Position numbers and translations under genes: made by a program. Positions 54,674 through 63,679 of a stretch of 64,000 nucleotides of DNA are shown here, piece after piece (the stretch's first letter is position 1; each line of letters begins with the position of its first letter). The notes below the pieces were generated by a model that did not search any database, was not told where the DNA came from, and worked only from the letters and a program-made list of their open reading frames with translations. Origin of the DNA: Gammaproteobacteria bacterium (GTDB taxonomy: Bacteria; Pseudomonadota; Gammaproteobacteria; Pseudomonadales; Pseudomonadaceae); NCBI GenBank assembly GCA_023475025.1, contig JAMCWB010000067.1:62001-126000 (forward strand), in the 5' to 3' direction.

Positions 54674-55642
54674 ATGCTGGCCCGCAGTACCCTGGAGCGG
54701 CACCAAGTCTGGCTTTACCTGGTCAGCATCGGTCTCGGACTGCTGCTGGGTAGTCTGCTGCCGGCATTTGCCCAATGGGCATCGAGTCTGATCTGGCCAG
54801 TATTGATGCTGCTTCTTTACAGTGCCTTTATCCAGGTTCCATTGCTGCATTTGCGTGCAGCGCTGATGGACCAACGTTTCCTGTTGAGCCTGCTGCTGGG
54901 TAACTTCCTGCTGATTCCCTTGTTGCTCTGGGTCGTATTACCCTGGCTACCGGCCGATCCAGCCATTCGGCTGGGCATCTTGCTGGTGTTGCTGGTGCCC
55001 TGCACCGACTGGTTCATCACCTTTGTACAACTGGGTAAGGGCGACACATCCCGTGCCATCACCGCAACGCCTGTCAATCTGCTGCTGCAGATCATGCTGC
55101 TGCCTGTTTACCTCTGGTTGATGCTGGGCAATGAGATCAGTGTTGCTATCGGTCCCGCGCAGGTCTGGCCGACCTTGCTGGTTGTGCTGCTCCCGCTGGG
55201 GCTGGCCACGCTAAGTGAGCGTTGGGTTGAAGCCAGACCGCAACGTAAGGCTTTACCTGATCATTTAGCCTGGTATCCCGTGCCTCTGCTGGCGCTGGTG
55301 CTGCTAATGGTTGCCTGCAGCCAGGTAACGGCGGTTGCAGGCAACCTTGGCCTGCTGCTCACGGTTGTGCCCTGGTTTATCGGTTTTCTGGTATTTGCTG
55401 CACTGCTGGCCAAAACCCTGGCGATCTGGTTGCGGCTACCGGATACTCAGGGCCGCACCCTGGCCTTCAGCATGGGCACCCGCAATTCTTTCGTAGTGCT
55501 GCCGCTGGCGCTGAGCCTGCCCGCCGGTTGGGAGCTGGCTGCACTGGTCATTGTGCTGCAATCTCTGGTCGAGCTGTTCGGTATGCTGTTCTATTTATGG
55601 TGGCTACCACGGCTCAGACTTGGTACTGACCAGAATCTGTAG
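54674..55642 (+). CDS. ACR3/BASS-superfamily transporter, arsenic-resistance-like
   Basis: 322 aa, ten helices. LLVLLVPCTDWFITFVQLGKGD closely resembles the Cys-containing TM4 region of ACR3 arsenite permeases; the TM9 region reads FSMGTRNSFVVLPLALSLP, with the usual FELA-type Glu of ACR3 apparently absent. It could therefore be a divergent ACR3 or a bile-acid:Na+ symporter-like protein with another substrate. It is 3 bp from the HD-GYP gene and likely in the same operon. No arsR or arsC is near. Confidence 0.72.
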   Translation: MLARSTLERHQVWLYLVSIGLGLLLGSLLPAFAQWASSLIWPVLMLLLYSAFIQVPLLHLRAALMDQRFLLSLLLGNFLLIPLLLWVVLPWLPADPAIRLGILLVLLVPCTDWFITFVQLGKGDTSRAITATPVNLLLQIMLLPVYLWLMLGNEISVAIGPAQVWPTLLVVLLPLGLATLSERWVEARPQRKALPDHLAWYPVPLLALVLLMVACSQVTAVAGNLGLLLTVVPWFIGFLVFAALLAKTLAIWLRLPDTQGRTLAFSMGTRNSFVVLPLALSLPAGWELAALVIVLQSLVELFGMLFYLWWLPRLRLGTDQNL

Positions 55643-55725
55643 AGCAGTTCCCTTATGGTGTCGAACTTGCCGGTGAGCAGCCGGTCTTACCCTGATCAAT
55701 GCATTATCTATCGCGAGACCCTTCC

Positions 55726-56265
55726 ATGCGCTACTGGCTCTACCTGCTCCTGCTGCTACCCCTGCTTGCTCAGGCCAATCCACAGACCATCGACTGGCTC
55801 GATCTGTTGCCCGAGGAAGACCTGGAAGCCATTCTGAATATGCCGGAAATCGTGCATGATGAAGCCGATTACGCCGAGGATACCGACGACGCCGCAACCT
55901 TCGAGCAGAACCTGCGCCAACGTGACCCTGCGTTGCCCGAGGTGATGTATTCGACCCGTGTCGTCGCGGCGATGGACGGCATCCAGGCGCGCCTGGCTGG
56001 TTTCCCGGTACCGCTGGAAACCAATGAGCGAGGACATTACACCAGTTTTTTTCTGGTGCCCTATGCCGGTGCCTGCATCCATGTGCCGCCGCCGCCGCCC
56101 AACCAGATTGTGCTGGTTGATTATCCCAAGGGCTTACCTATTGAGGACATCTACACCCCCTACTGGGTTACCGGCAGTCTACATATCGACCAGACCAGCA
56201 ATGAGCTGGCCGATGCCAGTTATCGCATCGAAGCACATGCGGTAAAGATCTACGATGGCGATTAA
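55726..56265 (+). CDS. DUF3299-type secreted protein
   Basis: 179 aa from MRYWLYLLLLLPLLAQANPQ (55726), a signal peptide; the track start at 55699 is upstream of it. The acidic central part LPEEDLEAILNMPEIVHDEADYAED precedes the family block YTSFFLVPYAGACIHVPPPPPNQIVLV. Proteins with this domain are periplasmic or lipoproteins of unknown function, sometimes near metal or ABC export genes. No such partner here. Cys in GACIHV may be functional. Confidence 0.75.
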   Translation: MRYWLYLLLLLPLLAQANPQTIDWLDLLPEEDLEAILNMPEIVHDEADYAEDTDDAATFEQNLRQRDPALPEVMYSTRVVAAMDGIQARLAGFPVPLETNERGHYTSFFLVPYAGACIHVPPPPPNQIVLVDYPKGLPIEDIYTPYWVTGSLHIDQTSNELADASYRIEAHAVKIYDGD

Positions 56266-56407
56266 CCCGTAGCGCGGTTATTCTCTTGTCATTCTCACCC
56301 ATCTGGGTGGCGTCAAATTGCCAGCCCTCGGCTAAGCTGCACGCTAGAGGCAACCCGCAGTGCTGCGCTGACCACAGCACAGGTCGCCATGATGACAGGA
56401 GGTAGTT

Positions 56408-57337
56408 TTGGAACTGATTCTGGGCTTTCTCGGCCTTGCCGTACTCGTTGTGTTCTATTTGCGCAAGTGGTTGTTGCGTAAGGAAATCCCCCAACAACAG
56501 GCAATCGAATACAGCGGCGAAGTGTTCAGCATTGGCGCAGCAACCCTGGCCCGTAGTGGCCCCGAACAACCCCGGCAAAGCGTGGTTGCGGTTCATGGTT
56601 TTGTTGAGAACTTCCTCTACTTTACCGAGTTCTATAAAGACCCTGCGCTGGAGTTGATCCTGTTCACCAGTGGTGATTATCACACCCCGGTTACGCGTCA
56701 GAATGCCAAAGCACCCAGCTGGGCCAAGGTACCAAACGAGCGCCTGGGTAGTATTGCCTACGATGCCGAAGTGCTGATTCAAGCGCTTGAGCATCTGGTG
56801 ACTGGTGAGGGAGTCCGCGTGCACGGCCATTCCCGCGGTGGCGCCGTCATTCTCGAAGCCGCCCGGCGCCGACCCGACCTGTTCGAGCAGGCCGAAGTCA
56901 TTCTGGAAGCGCCGGTATTGCCCCAGGGCAAGCCCTACGCTGAACTGAGCCCTGGGGTGCGCTGGTTTCTGCCCTTTGTCCTGCCGTTCTGGCAGCAGCA
57001 GCCCATTTCACCGCGCAACAAAGCGATCTGGGGTCCCCTGGATGATAAGCGCAAACGCTCACTGATCATGGGACTGCCGTTCAACCCCAGGCATTGCAGT
57101 ACCATGATGGCCAACCTGAAAGATATGGCCGACTGGATGCCGGGCACAGGTACCGAGGTCTATCAGCACGTCAAACGTGGCGCCATTCTGGTGCCTGACA
57201 ATGACAAGGTACTGGATCCCAAGGCCATGCTGGCCAGTGCCCGACAGGCAGAAAATCTGCAACTTATCGCTGTTGAAGCGGGCAGTCATTTTGTCATTCC
57301 TGATTACCCGGACTCGATACCGCCGCTGCCGGCATGA
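56408..57337 (+). CDS. Membrane-anchored alpha/beta hydrolase
   Basis: 309 aa from TTG 56408, preceded by an AGGAGG-like site. One N-terminal TM helix (LILGFLGLAVLVVFYLRKW). The hydrolase fold shows HGFVENFLYF near the oxyanion region, nucleophile Ser in VHGHSRGGAV, an Asp in ILVPDNDKV and a final His in GSHFVIPDYPD, so a full catalytic triad is plausible. Substrate unknown (esterase or lipase type). It overlaps trmO by 4 bp. Confidence 0.82.
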   Translation: MELILGFLGLAVLVVFYLRKWLLRKEIPQQQAIEYSGEVFSIGAATLARSGPEQPRQSVVAVHGFVENFLYFTEFYKDPALELILFTSGDYHTPVTRQNAKAPSWAKVPNERLGSIAYDAEVLIQALEHLVTGEGVRVHGHSRGGAVILEAARRRPDLFEQAEVILEAPVLPQGKPYAELSPGVRWFLPFVLPFWQQQPISPRNKAIWGPLDDKRKRSLIMGLPFNPRHCSTMMANLKDMADWMPGTGTEVYQHVKRGAILVPDNDKVLDPKAMLASARQAENLQLIAVEAGSHFVIPDYPDSIPPLPA

Positions 57338-58029
57338 GCATTGAACTGCAACCAATTGGCATTATCCGCAGTGCCTTTATGGAAAAGTTTGCGATTCCCC
57401 GGCAGCCCAGCCTGGCTCCGGCAGCTCGGGGACGTATCCTGCTCTCGCCCCCCTATGACAGTGCCGAGGCCGTTGCCGGCCTTGAGCAGGTCAGCCACAT
57501 CTGGCTGCTGTTTGTCTTTCATCAGGCAGGCAGCGGGCCGCAGCATACCCGGGTGCGACCACCACGTCTGGGTGGCAACCAGCGTATCGGTGTGTTTGCC
57601 AGCCGTGCCACCCACAGGCCCAACCCGCTGGGGCAGTCAGTGGTGCGCCTGGAGCAGGTCGAGCCTGGCTGTCTGACGGTGTCGGGTATCGATTTGCTCG
57701 ATGGCACACCGATTCTGGATATCAAGCCCTATGTACCCTATGCCGATGCCATCAGCACCGCGACCAACCAGTTGGCACCCGCACCACCGGCCCTGCTCCC
57801 GGTGCACTGGGAGCCTGACGCTCTGGCCGCCGCGCAACAGGCCGCTACCCGCCTTGGCGAGCCGGTCATCGAGCTAATAGAACAGTGTCTGGCCCAGGAC
57901 CCCAAACCGGCCTATCAGCAACCCGGGCCGCAGCGTGAATACGGTGTACGCCTGTGGGACCTGAATGTGTGCTTTCATTACCCGCACAGTGATAGCATCC
58001 GCGTGCTCAGCGTCAGCCTGTCCCCCTGA
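57334..58029 (+). CDS. trmO: tRNA (N6-threonylcarbamoyladenosine37-N6)-methyltransferase TrmO
   Basis: 231 aa, the YaeB/TsaA family. Methylates t6A37 of tRNA-Thr using SAM. N-terminal beta-barrel-type domain with IELQPIGIIRSAFMEKFAIPRQP, then FASRATHRPNPLGQSVVRLEQV and DLLDGTPILDIKPYVPYAD, the SAM-binding region. It follows the hydrolase gene with overlapping ends. Confidence 0.93.
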   Translation: MSIELQPIGIIRSAFMEKFAIPRQPSLAPAARGRILLSPPYDSAEAVAGLEQVSHIWLLFVFHQAGSGPQHTRVRPPRLGGNQRIGVFASRATHRPNPLGQSVVRLEQVEPGCLTVSGIDLLDGTPILDIKPYVPYADAISTATNQLAPAPPALLPVHWEPDALAAAQQAATRLGEPVIELIEQCLAQDPKPAYQQPGPQREYGVRLWDLNVCFHYPHSDSIRVLSVSLSP

Positions 58030-58128
58030 CCGCGTTTCAGCCAAGCACTTATCTTTTGTTATCAGCTGCGCGATTTCGGCAGCATGGACGCTATACTGCT
58101 CAGACCTGTCAACGAGTGCTGTGATGCA

Positions 58129-59697
58129 ATGAGTGCGCTGTATTTCTCCCCGATGTTGCTTGGTCTTTGCCTGCTGCTGGCCATCGCGGTCGCAGCTACT
58201 GCGCTCTGGCTGGTATCACGCCCCATCGCCGGGCCTGGTTTCTGGATGGCTGGTAGCTGGACCCTGATTGGCGGCATAGTACTGTTTATCGGCTTCATGG
58301 TGACTGGCAGCCCCACGCTCAACGTTTTGGGCAATGCCGGCCAACTGGCCGGCGAAGCGATTTTCCTGCTGGGTGTTTTCCGCTTTATGGGCCGCCCCTT
58401 GCCCTGGTGGATTGTGCCGCTCAGTGTTGGCACCATGGTCGGTTTCAATATCCATTACTGGATCTACGCTGGCAATTCCGACTTCCTCATGGGTGTCTAC
58501 TCCACCATTGCCGGACTCTTGCCGCTACAGGCCATCTGGCTATTGATGCGCGCTCGGGACGATGCTGTCACACGCCCCGCCCGTCTGTTGGTCGCCATCA
58601 GCCTGCTGATCTATTCCGTAGTCACCCTGATTCGTGGCGCCCTTGGCTATCTTGATTGGTGGCAACAACAGCCCTATGAAATGCCCTATGAGTCATTCAG
58701 CTACCTGTTGCCCTATAACTTTGCCATTCCGGCTATGGTCATGGGTTTTATCGGTGTCACCCTGATGACCATGCAGCGTATCCTCGCCCGCAGTCAGCAC
58801 CATGCCCAGGCGGCAGAACACAGTGCCCAGCGTTTTGAGCGCCTGCTCAGCGCCACCAGCTCCGGTGTAGCTATAGTGCAGGCCGAACAGATCCAGGATG
58901 CGAACATCCGACTGGAGCAGATGACCGGTCGCCGGCGCTCAGAGCTACTCGGTTTACCGGTTAGCCGACTGTTCAACCACGACAGCCAGCCCGCGCTGCT
59001 GGCCAGCCTGGAGCAGGGCCGGGTCCGGCAGCTGGAAGTTCAGGTCTTGCATCAGCAACAAGGCCAGTTCGACGCAGAAATCAACCTGGAGCCGTTGGGC
59101 AATAACGGTGACCAGATTCTTGAGTTGCGTGATATCAGCCACCACAAGGCACTGGAAGCCCAATTACATGCGCTGGCTACCCGCGACTCCTTGACCGGTG
59201 TGTTAAATCGCCGTGCCTTTGATCAGGCAGTACAGCCCGAACTGGCTCGCTGCGAGCGACATGGCCATCCCTTGAGCCTGGCCCTGCTGGATCTGGATCA
59301 TTTCAAGCAGATCAACGACCAGTATGGTCATAGCATGGGGGATAAGGTGCTGCAGTCATTTACCCTGTGCTGCCAGCAGCATATCCGCTCCAGCGATCGC
59401 CTGGCCCGTTTTGGCGGTGAAGAGTTCATCATCCTGCTGGTAGACACCGATGCAGCTGCAGCCCTGCGGCTGATGCAGCGCTTACGCCTGTCCGTACACC
59501 AGTTGCAAGCGGATCCGGCCCAGTCTGACCTGATGGTCCGCTTCAGCGCCGGGGTAACCCAATGGCAAGCAGGTGATACACTGGACTCTATGGTGCGCCG
59601 TGCGGATCGGGCACTCTATCAGGCCAAGGGAGCCGGCCGTGATCAGGTGCACTGCTGGCCACTTGCCAACGAGAAGATTGACCATGTTGACCCTTGA
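58129..59697 (+). CDS. Membrane PAS-GGDEF diguanylate cyclase
   Basis: Start uncertain: ATG at 58084 or 58129 (MSALYFSPMLLG); the latter puts the N-terminus at a TM helix. About 522 aa. Seven helices (residues 5-205), a PAS region (about 225-345), and a GGDEF domain with active site ARFGGEEFIILLV; substrate and metal positions look intact. Likely synthesises c-di-GMP. Overlaps the following small gene by 14 bp. Confidence 0.88.
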   Translation: MSALYFSPMLLGLCLLLAIAVAATALWLVSRPIAGPGFWMAGSWTLIGGIVLFIGFMVTGSPTLNVLGNAGQLAGEAIFLLGVFRFMGRPLPWWIVPLSVGTMVGFNIHYWIYAGNSDFLMGVYSTIAGLLPLQAIWLLMRARDDAVTRPARLLVAISLLIYSVVTLIRGALGYLDWWQQQPYEMPYESFSYLLPYNFAIPAMVMGFIGVTLMTMQRILARSQHHAQAAEHSAQRFERLLSATSSGVAIVQAEQIQDANIRLEQMTGRRRSELLGLPVSRLFNHDSQPALLASLEQGRVRQLEVQVLHQQQGQFDAEINLEPLGNNGDQILELRDISHHKALEAQLHALATRDSLTGVLNRRAFDQAVQPELARCERHGHPLSLALLDLDHFKQINDQYGHSMGDKVLQSFTLCCQQHIRSSDRLARFGGEEFIILLVDTDAAAALRLMQRLRLSVHQLQADPAQSDLMVRFSAGVTQWQAGDTLDSMVRRADRALYQAKGAGRDQVHCWPLANEKIDHVDP

Positions 59698-60061
59698 ACA
59701 TATCGCGCTCAGCCTGCCAGTGATTCTGCTTGCTGCCTGGTGGTGGCGTGGTATCGGGCTACATGATCTGGCCTTGCGACAGGTGCGTCAGCATTGCCGC
59801 AAGGCTGACGTACAGCTACTCGACGAGAGTATCGTACTGCGTCGACTGCGCCCCTGCCGCAACCGCCGCGGACGCTGGGGCATTGGTCGCACTTACGCCT
59901 TTGAGTTTACCGTGACCGGTGAACGCCGCTACAGCGGTCAGATTGATCTGCATGGTGCCCGCTTGCAGGGGATTGCACTGGATCCACACCCCTATCCGGG
60001 TGCAGCGGATGAAACGGGCACCACCATTCATCAAAGTAATAATGTGCGCTCTTTGCATTAA
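59684..60061 (+). CDS. DUF3301 family small membrane-anchored protein
   Basis: 125 aa, start MLTLEHIALSLPVILLAAWWWRGIGL. A single N-terminal helix followed by a basic stretch with RQVRQHCRKADVQLLDESIVLRRL, the family core, and a C-terminal TVTGERRYSGQIDLHGARL. Function unknown. Often found next to the COG0523 GTPase in pseudomonads, as here. The start overlaps the GGDEF gene's end. Confidence 0.75.
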   Translation: MLTLEHIALSLPVILLAAWWWRGIGLHDLALRQVRQHCRKADVQLLDESIVLRRLRPCRNRRGRWGIGRTYAFEFTVTGERRYSGQIDLHGARLQGIALDPHPYPGAADETGTTIHQSNNVRSLH

Positions 60062-60065
60062 GGAC

Positions 60066-60079
60066 GTTCCACGTGGAAC
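60066..60079. promoter_or_regulatory. parS: parS-like ParB-binding site
   Basis: GTTCCACGTGGAAC is a perfect 14-bp palindrome, equal to the core of the 16-bp consensus TGTTCCACGTGGAACA as I know it; the flanks here are C and C. It lies near the presumed origin end of the window (glmU-atpC direction). It contains the GTG start codon of the GTPase gene (60073-60075). Confidence 0.88.
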
Positions 60080-61056
60080 CCGCCACACTGGCCAATATCC
60101 CAACCCATGTGATTGCCGGCCCTTTGGGTGCTGGTAAAACCACTCTGCTACAACATCTACTGCAACAGCGACCGGCGCATGAGCGCTGGGCCATACTGAT
60201 CAATGAGTTTGGTCAACTGGGCCTGGACGCTGCCTTGCTTGAGGTGGATACCCGGGACGGGGTCAGCCTGGCGGAAATACCCGGTGGCTGCCTGTGCTGT
60301 GTCAACGGCTTACCCTTTCAGGTCGGCTTGCAACGCCTGCTTCGCCGCAGCAAGCCCCAGCGTGTCCTGATCGAAACCTCAGGCCTGGGCCATCCCGTTA
60401 CGCTGTTACAGCAGCTGCAGCAGCAACCATGGATGGGCGTGCTGACCATGCAGCCCTTGGTCATGGTTCTCGATGCCAGTGCCCTCGCGCGCGGACAGCC
60501 ATTGCCCGCAACCCAACAGGCCGCCCTGCCCCTGGCTGGTTGCCTGTTACTGAACAAATCCGCCCAACTGACTGAAGAGCAGCGGCAACACGTGTTGCTT
60601 TCTCTGCCGGCAGTCGTTCAGCACTGGACCGAACAGGCGGCGATTGACTGGCAACAGATACCTGGAGCAGGGGCAGCAACCCCAGATCAGGCCGCGATTG
60701 CCTCCAAACCTGCAGACCCATCTGGTCTGCGCGTGCTCTGGCGCAGCCGTGATGAGATCCATTGCCAGCAACAGCGTCAGGATGAGCATCTCAGCATGAG
60801 TTGGCGCCTGCACCCGCAACAACAGCTGGATCGCCGGCAAATGACGCACTGGCTTGGCCTGTCGCCCTGGCTCAGAGCCAAGGCAATTATCCACGCTACC
60901 GATGGCTGGTTCAGCCTGAATGCCCTGCCTGATAGTCCTCTGCGCTGGAAGCCAGCTGCACCAGCCAATGAACAACGTCTGGAATTGATCTTTGGCCAGC
61001 CACAGGATCAGCAGGCATTGACCACCGCCTTGCGGCAAACCTTGATCACAGGGTAA
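60073..61056 (+). CDS. COG0523 GTPase (CobW/ZigA/YjiA-like metal chaperone)
   Basis: 327 aa. P-loop GPLGAGKTTLLQHLLQQ at residues 15-31, hallmark metal-binding CxCC in GGCLCCVNGLPF, VLIETSGLGHP (switch II region) and NKSAQL for the NKxD site (degenerate). COG0523 members carry zinc or cobalt, often under metal limitation. The GTG start is inside the parS-like palindrome with AAGGA about 8 bp upstream; the P-loop is so close to the N-terminus that no later start fits. No Zur-type box was recognised. Not adjacent to the B12 genes, so the CobW name should not imply cobalamin. Confidence 0.87.
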   Translation: MEPATLANIPTHVIAGPLGAGKTTLLQHLLQQRPAHERWAILINEFGQLGLDAALLEVDTRDGVSLAEIPGGCLCCVNGLPFQVGLQRLLRRSKPQRVLIETSGLGHPVTLLQQLQQQPWMGVLTMQPLVMVLDASALARGQPLPATQQAALPLAGCLLLNKSAQLTEEQRQHVLLSLPAVVQHWTEQAAIDWQQIPGAGAATPDQAAIASKPADPSGLRVLWRSRDEIHCQQQRQDEHLSMSWRLHPQQQLDRRQMTHWLGLSPWLRAKAIIHATDGWFSLNALPDSPLRWKPAAPANEQRLELIFGQPQDQQALTTALRQTLITG

Positions 61057-61127
61057 GGTGTTCAGCCTTGAATGGGGTCAAGCCGGTGCTTGCCCGAAGA
61101 GCAATCAGACTGACTATTCAGGTTCGC

Positions 61128-61502
61128 ATGCGCCCGACCCGATTGATGTATTCCCTCTTTCTGCTGCTTTTTCTGACAAGTCATCAGGTACTTGCAGCGG
61201 CCTGTTTGATCGAAAGCGATGATGACGAGTTACCCATACGCCTTTGTCAGCAGAATATGACGATTCCCGATAACCTGTTCCAGGACAGCTTCTGCCAGCC
61301 ACAGATTCCTGATCGCAGCTTCAAGGTTAGCCAGGTTGAGCGTTGCCCGGACGGGGCTTATGGCGTCTGTGCCGGAGCCTATACCGAAGGCGTGGGTTAT
61401 CAACAGTCGATTTTTTATTACTCTGACCCGGATGATGCACCCTACCTGAAAATCTACTGCGAGGATGTCAGTCGTGGTGAGTGGCAGGAACTTGCTCAAT
61501 AA
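61128..61502 (+). CDS. Hypothetical secreted Cys-rich protein
   Basis: 124 aa from ATG 61128 (MRPTRLMYSLFLLLFLTSHQVLA); ATG 61146 is an alternative. A signal peptide ends near VLAAA. The mature part is about 100 residues with six Cys (ACLIES, RLCQQN, SFCQPQ, ERCPDG, GVCAGA, IYCEDV), likely three disulfides. No family recognised. The 3' end overlaps the DUF192 gene on the other strand by 7 bp. Confidence 0.65.
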   Translation: MRPTRLMYSLFLLLFLTSHQVLAAACLIESDDDELPIRLCQQNMTIPDNLFQDSFCQPQIPDRSFKVSQVERCPDGAYGVCAGAYTEGVGYQQSIFYYSDPDDAPYLKIYCEDVSRGEWQELAQ

Positions 61503-61957
61503 CGCGGTACAGGCCGTTGCAGAATATCCGGCATGGTCACTTGCATACCCGATTCCAGCTGAAGTGCCTCGACGGTGCCGGCTGGCACTTCAATCACAAA
61601 ACGCAGTGGCTGACTGGCGGGATAAACCTCGCAGGGCATGCTGAGGCACGGCGGTACTTGCTGATAGATATCCACTACACGGCCATGGTTGTCCACAAAT
61701 AGCAGATCAAGGCTGATCTGCATATTTCGCATCCAGATCCGCGGCTGCGTGCCCTGCGGAAAATCAAACAACATTCCCCCATCAGCAGCCAGAGAGTCCC
61801 GCCCCATCAGCCCTTGACGACGACTTTCTGGATCTGCCACATACTCCAGATGAAAGTTTTTCCCGGCCAGGTCAACACGTACCAGCGGGTTGCCTGCGGC
61901 TACAGTTATCCACAGGGTGTTAACAACCAGCAGAAATATCGTCAGCACGATTTTCAT
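61496..61957 (-). CDS. DUF192 family secreted protein
   Basis: 153 aa. An N-terminal signal or anchor MKIVLTIFLLVVNTLWITVAAG, then the family core GLMGRDSLAADGGMLFDFPQGTQPRIWMRNMQISLDLLFVD and VIEVPAGTVEALQLESGM. Small all-beta domain of unknown function, widespread in bacteria and archaea. The CLSMPC pair could form a disulfide. Confidence 0.85.
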   Translation of the reverse strand: MKIVLTIFLLVVNTLWITVAAGNPLVRVDLAGKNFHLEYVADPESRRQGLMGRDSLAADGGMLFDFPQGTQPRIWMRNMQISLDLLFVDNHGRVVDIYQQVPPCLSMPCEVYPASQPLRFVIEVPAGTVEALQLESGMQVTMPDILQRPVPRY

Positions 61958-61996
61958 TGATGAGTTTTACCGGTAAGTGCAGCAGGCCAATTTATT

Positions 61997-62019
61997 GCAC
62001 ATGCCTTGGAAGCATGTGC
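61997..62019 (-). terminator. Possible terminator of glmU
   Basis: GCACATGC / GCATGTGC with a 7-base loop, followed on the minus strand by an A/T-rich AATAAATT, about 20 bp past the glmU stop. The weak T-run lowers confidence. Confidence 0.55.
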
Positions 62020-62038
62020 TCGAGTATCAGTTTCACGT

Positions 62039-63403
62039 TCAATCCTGCTTGCTGGGACGTTTCCAGCCGGTGATATTGCGTTGGCGCGCGCGGGCCACAC
62101 CGAGGGCTGCCGCGGGTACATCCTGATTGATCACCGAGCCGGCGGCCGTGGTTGCACCATCGCCCACGCTGACCGGAGCGACCAGTGCGGTGTTGGAGCC
62201 AATAAAGGCCTGGGCACCAATCTGCGTATGGAATTTATTCACGCCATCATAATTGCAGGTAATGGTCCCCGCCCCGACATTGGCTTCTGCACCTACGCTG
62301 GCATCACCGACATAGGATAGATGATTAATCTTGGCGCCCGGCCCGATATCGGCTTTTTTGGTTTCTACAAAATTACCGATCTTGGCCTGACTGGCCAGCC
62401 GCGTGCCGGGGCGCAGGCGCGCATAAGGCCCGACAACGCAGTCAGTACCCAACTCGCTGCCATCTAGATGACTGAACGCCTTGATCCGGCTGCCACTGCC
62501 AATCACGCAATCCTTGAGCACACAGTTGGCCTCAATCACTACCCCATCAGCCAGCACCACCTTACCTTCGAGCACGACATTGACGTCGATGCTGATATCC
62601 TGGCCAACTATGACTTCACCCCGTACATCGATACGTGCCGGGTCCAGCAGGGTCACACCGGCTGTCATCAGCCTGTCGGCCTGACGGCGCTGGTAACTGC
62701 GCTCCAGCGTTGCCAATTGCTGGCGGTTGTTGGCGCCCAACACCTCTTCCTCATCACCGGCATGCACCACCTCAACAGCCACACCCTGCTCTACCGCCAG
62801 CGCGACCACATCGGTGAGATAGTACTCACCCTGCGCATTGTCACTGGACAGACTGGTCAACCATCCCTGTACCTGGGTACCGGGTATGGCCATGATCCCG
62901 GTGTTGCCTTCACGGATCAGCAGCTGCTCAGCACTGGCATCTTTCTGCTCGACAATGGCCTGCACCTGCCCGGCAGCATTGCGCACAATGCGCCCGTAGC
63001 CGCTGGGATCATGCATCATGACCGTCAACAGACCGAGTGCCTGGCTGCCGGCCTGCTGGCTCAGCTGTTGCAGGGTCGCCTGCTGTAGCAAGGGAACATC
63101 ACCGTAGAGAACCAGTACCTGATCAGCGTCTTTAACCTGTGGCAATGCCTGGGCAACTGCATGACCCGTACCCAGCTGTTCAGCCTGAACCACCCAGTTG
63201 ATGTCCGCTGCCGCCAACTGCTCGCGCACCTGATCAGCGCCATGCCCGATCACCACATGAATCTGCTGTGGTTGCATCGCCCGCGCGCAATCCAGCACAT
63301 GCCCCAGCATCGGCTTGCCGGCCACCGGATGGAGCACCTTGGGCAAGGTCGAACGCATGCGAGTTCCTTGTCCGGCGGCGAGAATAACGATGTGCAGATT
63401 CAT
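62039..63403 (-). CDS. glmU: Bifunctional UDP-GlcNAc pyrophosphorylase / glucosamine-1-phosphate acetyltransferase GlmU
   Basis: 454 aa from [22 protein letters not shown] at 63403; the track's extra 58 residues read through the heptamer repeat and should be dropped. The N-terminal nucleotidyltransferase has [19 protein letters not shown]; the C-terminal left-handed beta helix contains hexapeptide repeats and [13 protein letters not shown] with the acetyl-CoA site. Makes UDP-GlcNAc for peptidoglycan and LPS. In pseudomonads it lies just downstream of the atp operon, as here. Confidence 0.97.
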   Translation of the reverse strand: MNLHIVILAAGQGTRMRSTLPKVLHPVAGKPMLGHVLDCARAMQPQQIHVVIGHGADQVREQLAAADINWVVQAEQLGTGHAVAQALPQVKDADQVLVLYGDVPLLQQATLQQLSQQAGSQALGLLTVMMHDPSGYGRIVRNAAGQVQAIVEQKDASAEQLLIREGNTGIMAIPGTQVQGWLTSLSSDNAQGEYYLTDVVALAVEQGVAVEVVHAGDEEEVLGANNRQQLATLERSYQRRQADRLMTAGVTLLDPARIDVRGEVIVGQDISIDVNVVLEGKVVLADGVVIEANCVLKDCVIGSGSRIKAFSHLDGSELGTDCVVGPYARLRPGTRLASQAKIGNFVETKKADIGPGAKINHLSYVGDASVGAEANVGAGTITCNYDGVNKFHTQIGAQAFIGSNTALVAPVSVGDGATTAAGSVINQDVPAAALGVARARQRNITGWKRPSKQD

Positions 63404-63483
63404 GGCGGAGGATCCTTTTCGGCAATGGGGTATTGGGGTGGGATGATAGCAAAACGTGCTTGCAGAGGTTGGTTTCATCCGTC

Positions 63484-63629
63484 CTGAAGGCTGAAGGCTG
63501 AAGGCTGAAGGCTGAAGGCTGAAGGAAAATGGTGCGGCTGGATTGCTGATTGTCAAGGTCTTGGCTGGCATCGGCAATCAACAACTACTGGTGGCTAACG
63601 CTTCCAGCCTTTAGCCTCCAGCTTTCAGC
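63484..63629. repeat. Heptamer repeat locus 2: (CTGAAGG)6 with inverted degenerate arm
   Basis: Six perfect CTGAAGG units (63484-63525), a 76-bp spacer, then TTCCAGC CTTTAGC CTCCAGC TTTCAGC (63602-63629). Same design and similar heptamers as 31173-31310, again downstream of one minus-strand gene and upstream of the next (atpC and glmU). Confidence 0.9.
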
Positions 63630-63645
63630 GGTCTTAACGGCATTT

Positions 63646-63673
63646 AAAAAAAGGCAGCCTCGGCTGCCTTTTT
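63646..63673 (-). terminator. Terminator of the atp operon
   Basis: AAAAAGGCAGCC-TC-GGCTGCCTTTTT, a 12-bp perfect stem with T-run both ways, 6 bp past the atpC stop. It should end the atp transcript before glmU. Confidence 0.9.
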
Positions 63674-63679
63674 CGCGAC

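Noticed and set aside
63403-63577. N-terminal extension of GlmU in the ORF track
   Set aside because: The extra 58 residues are translation of the heptamer repeat; family alignment begins at [13 protein letters not shown].
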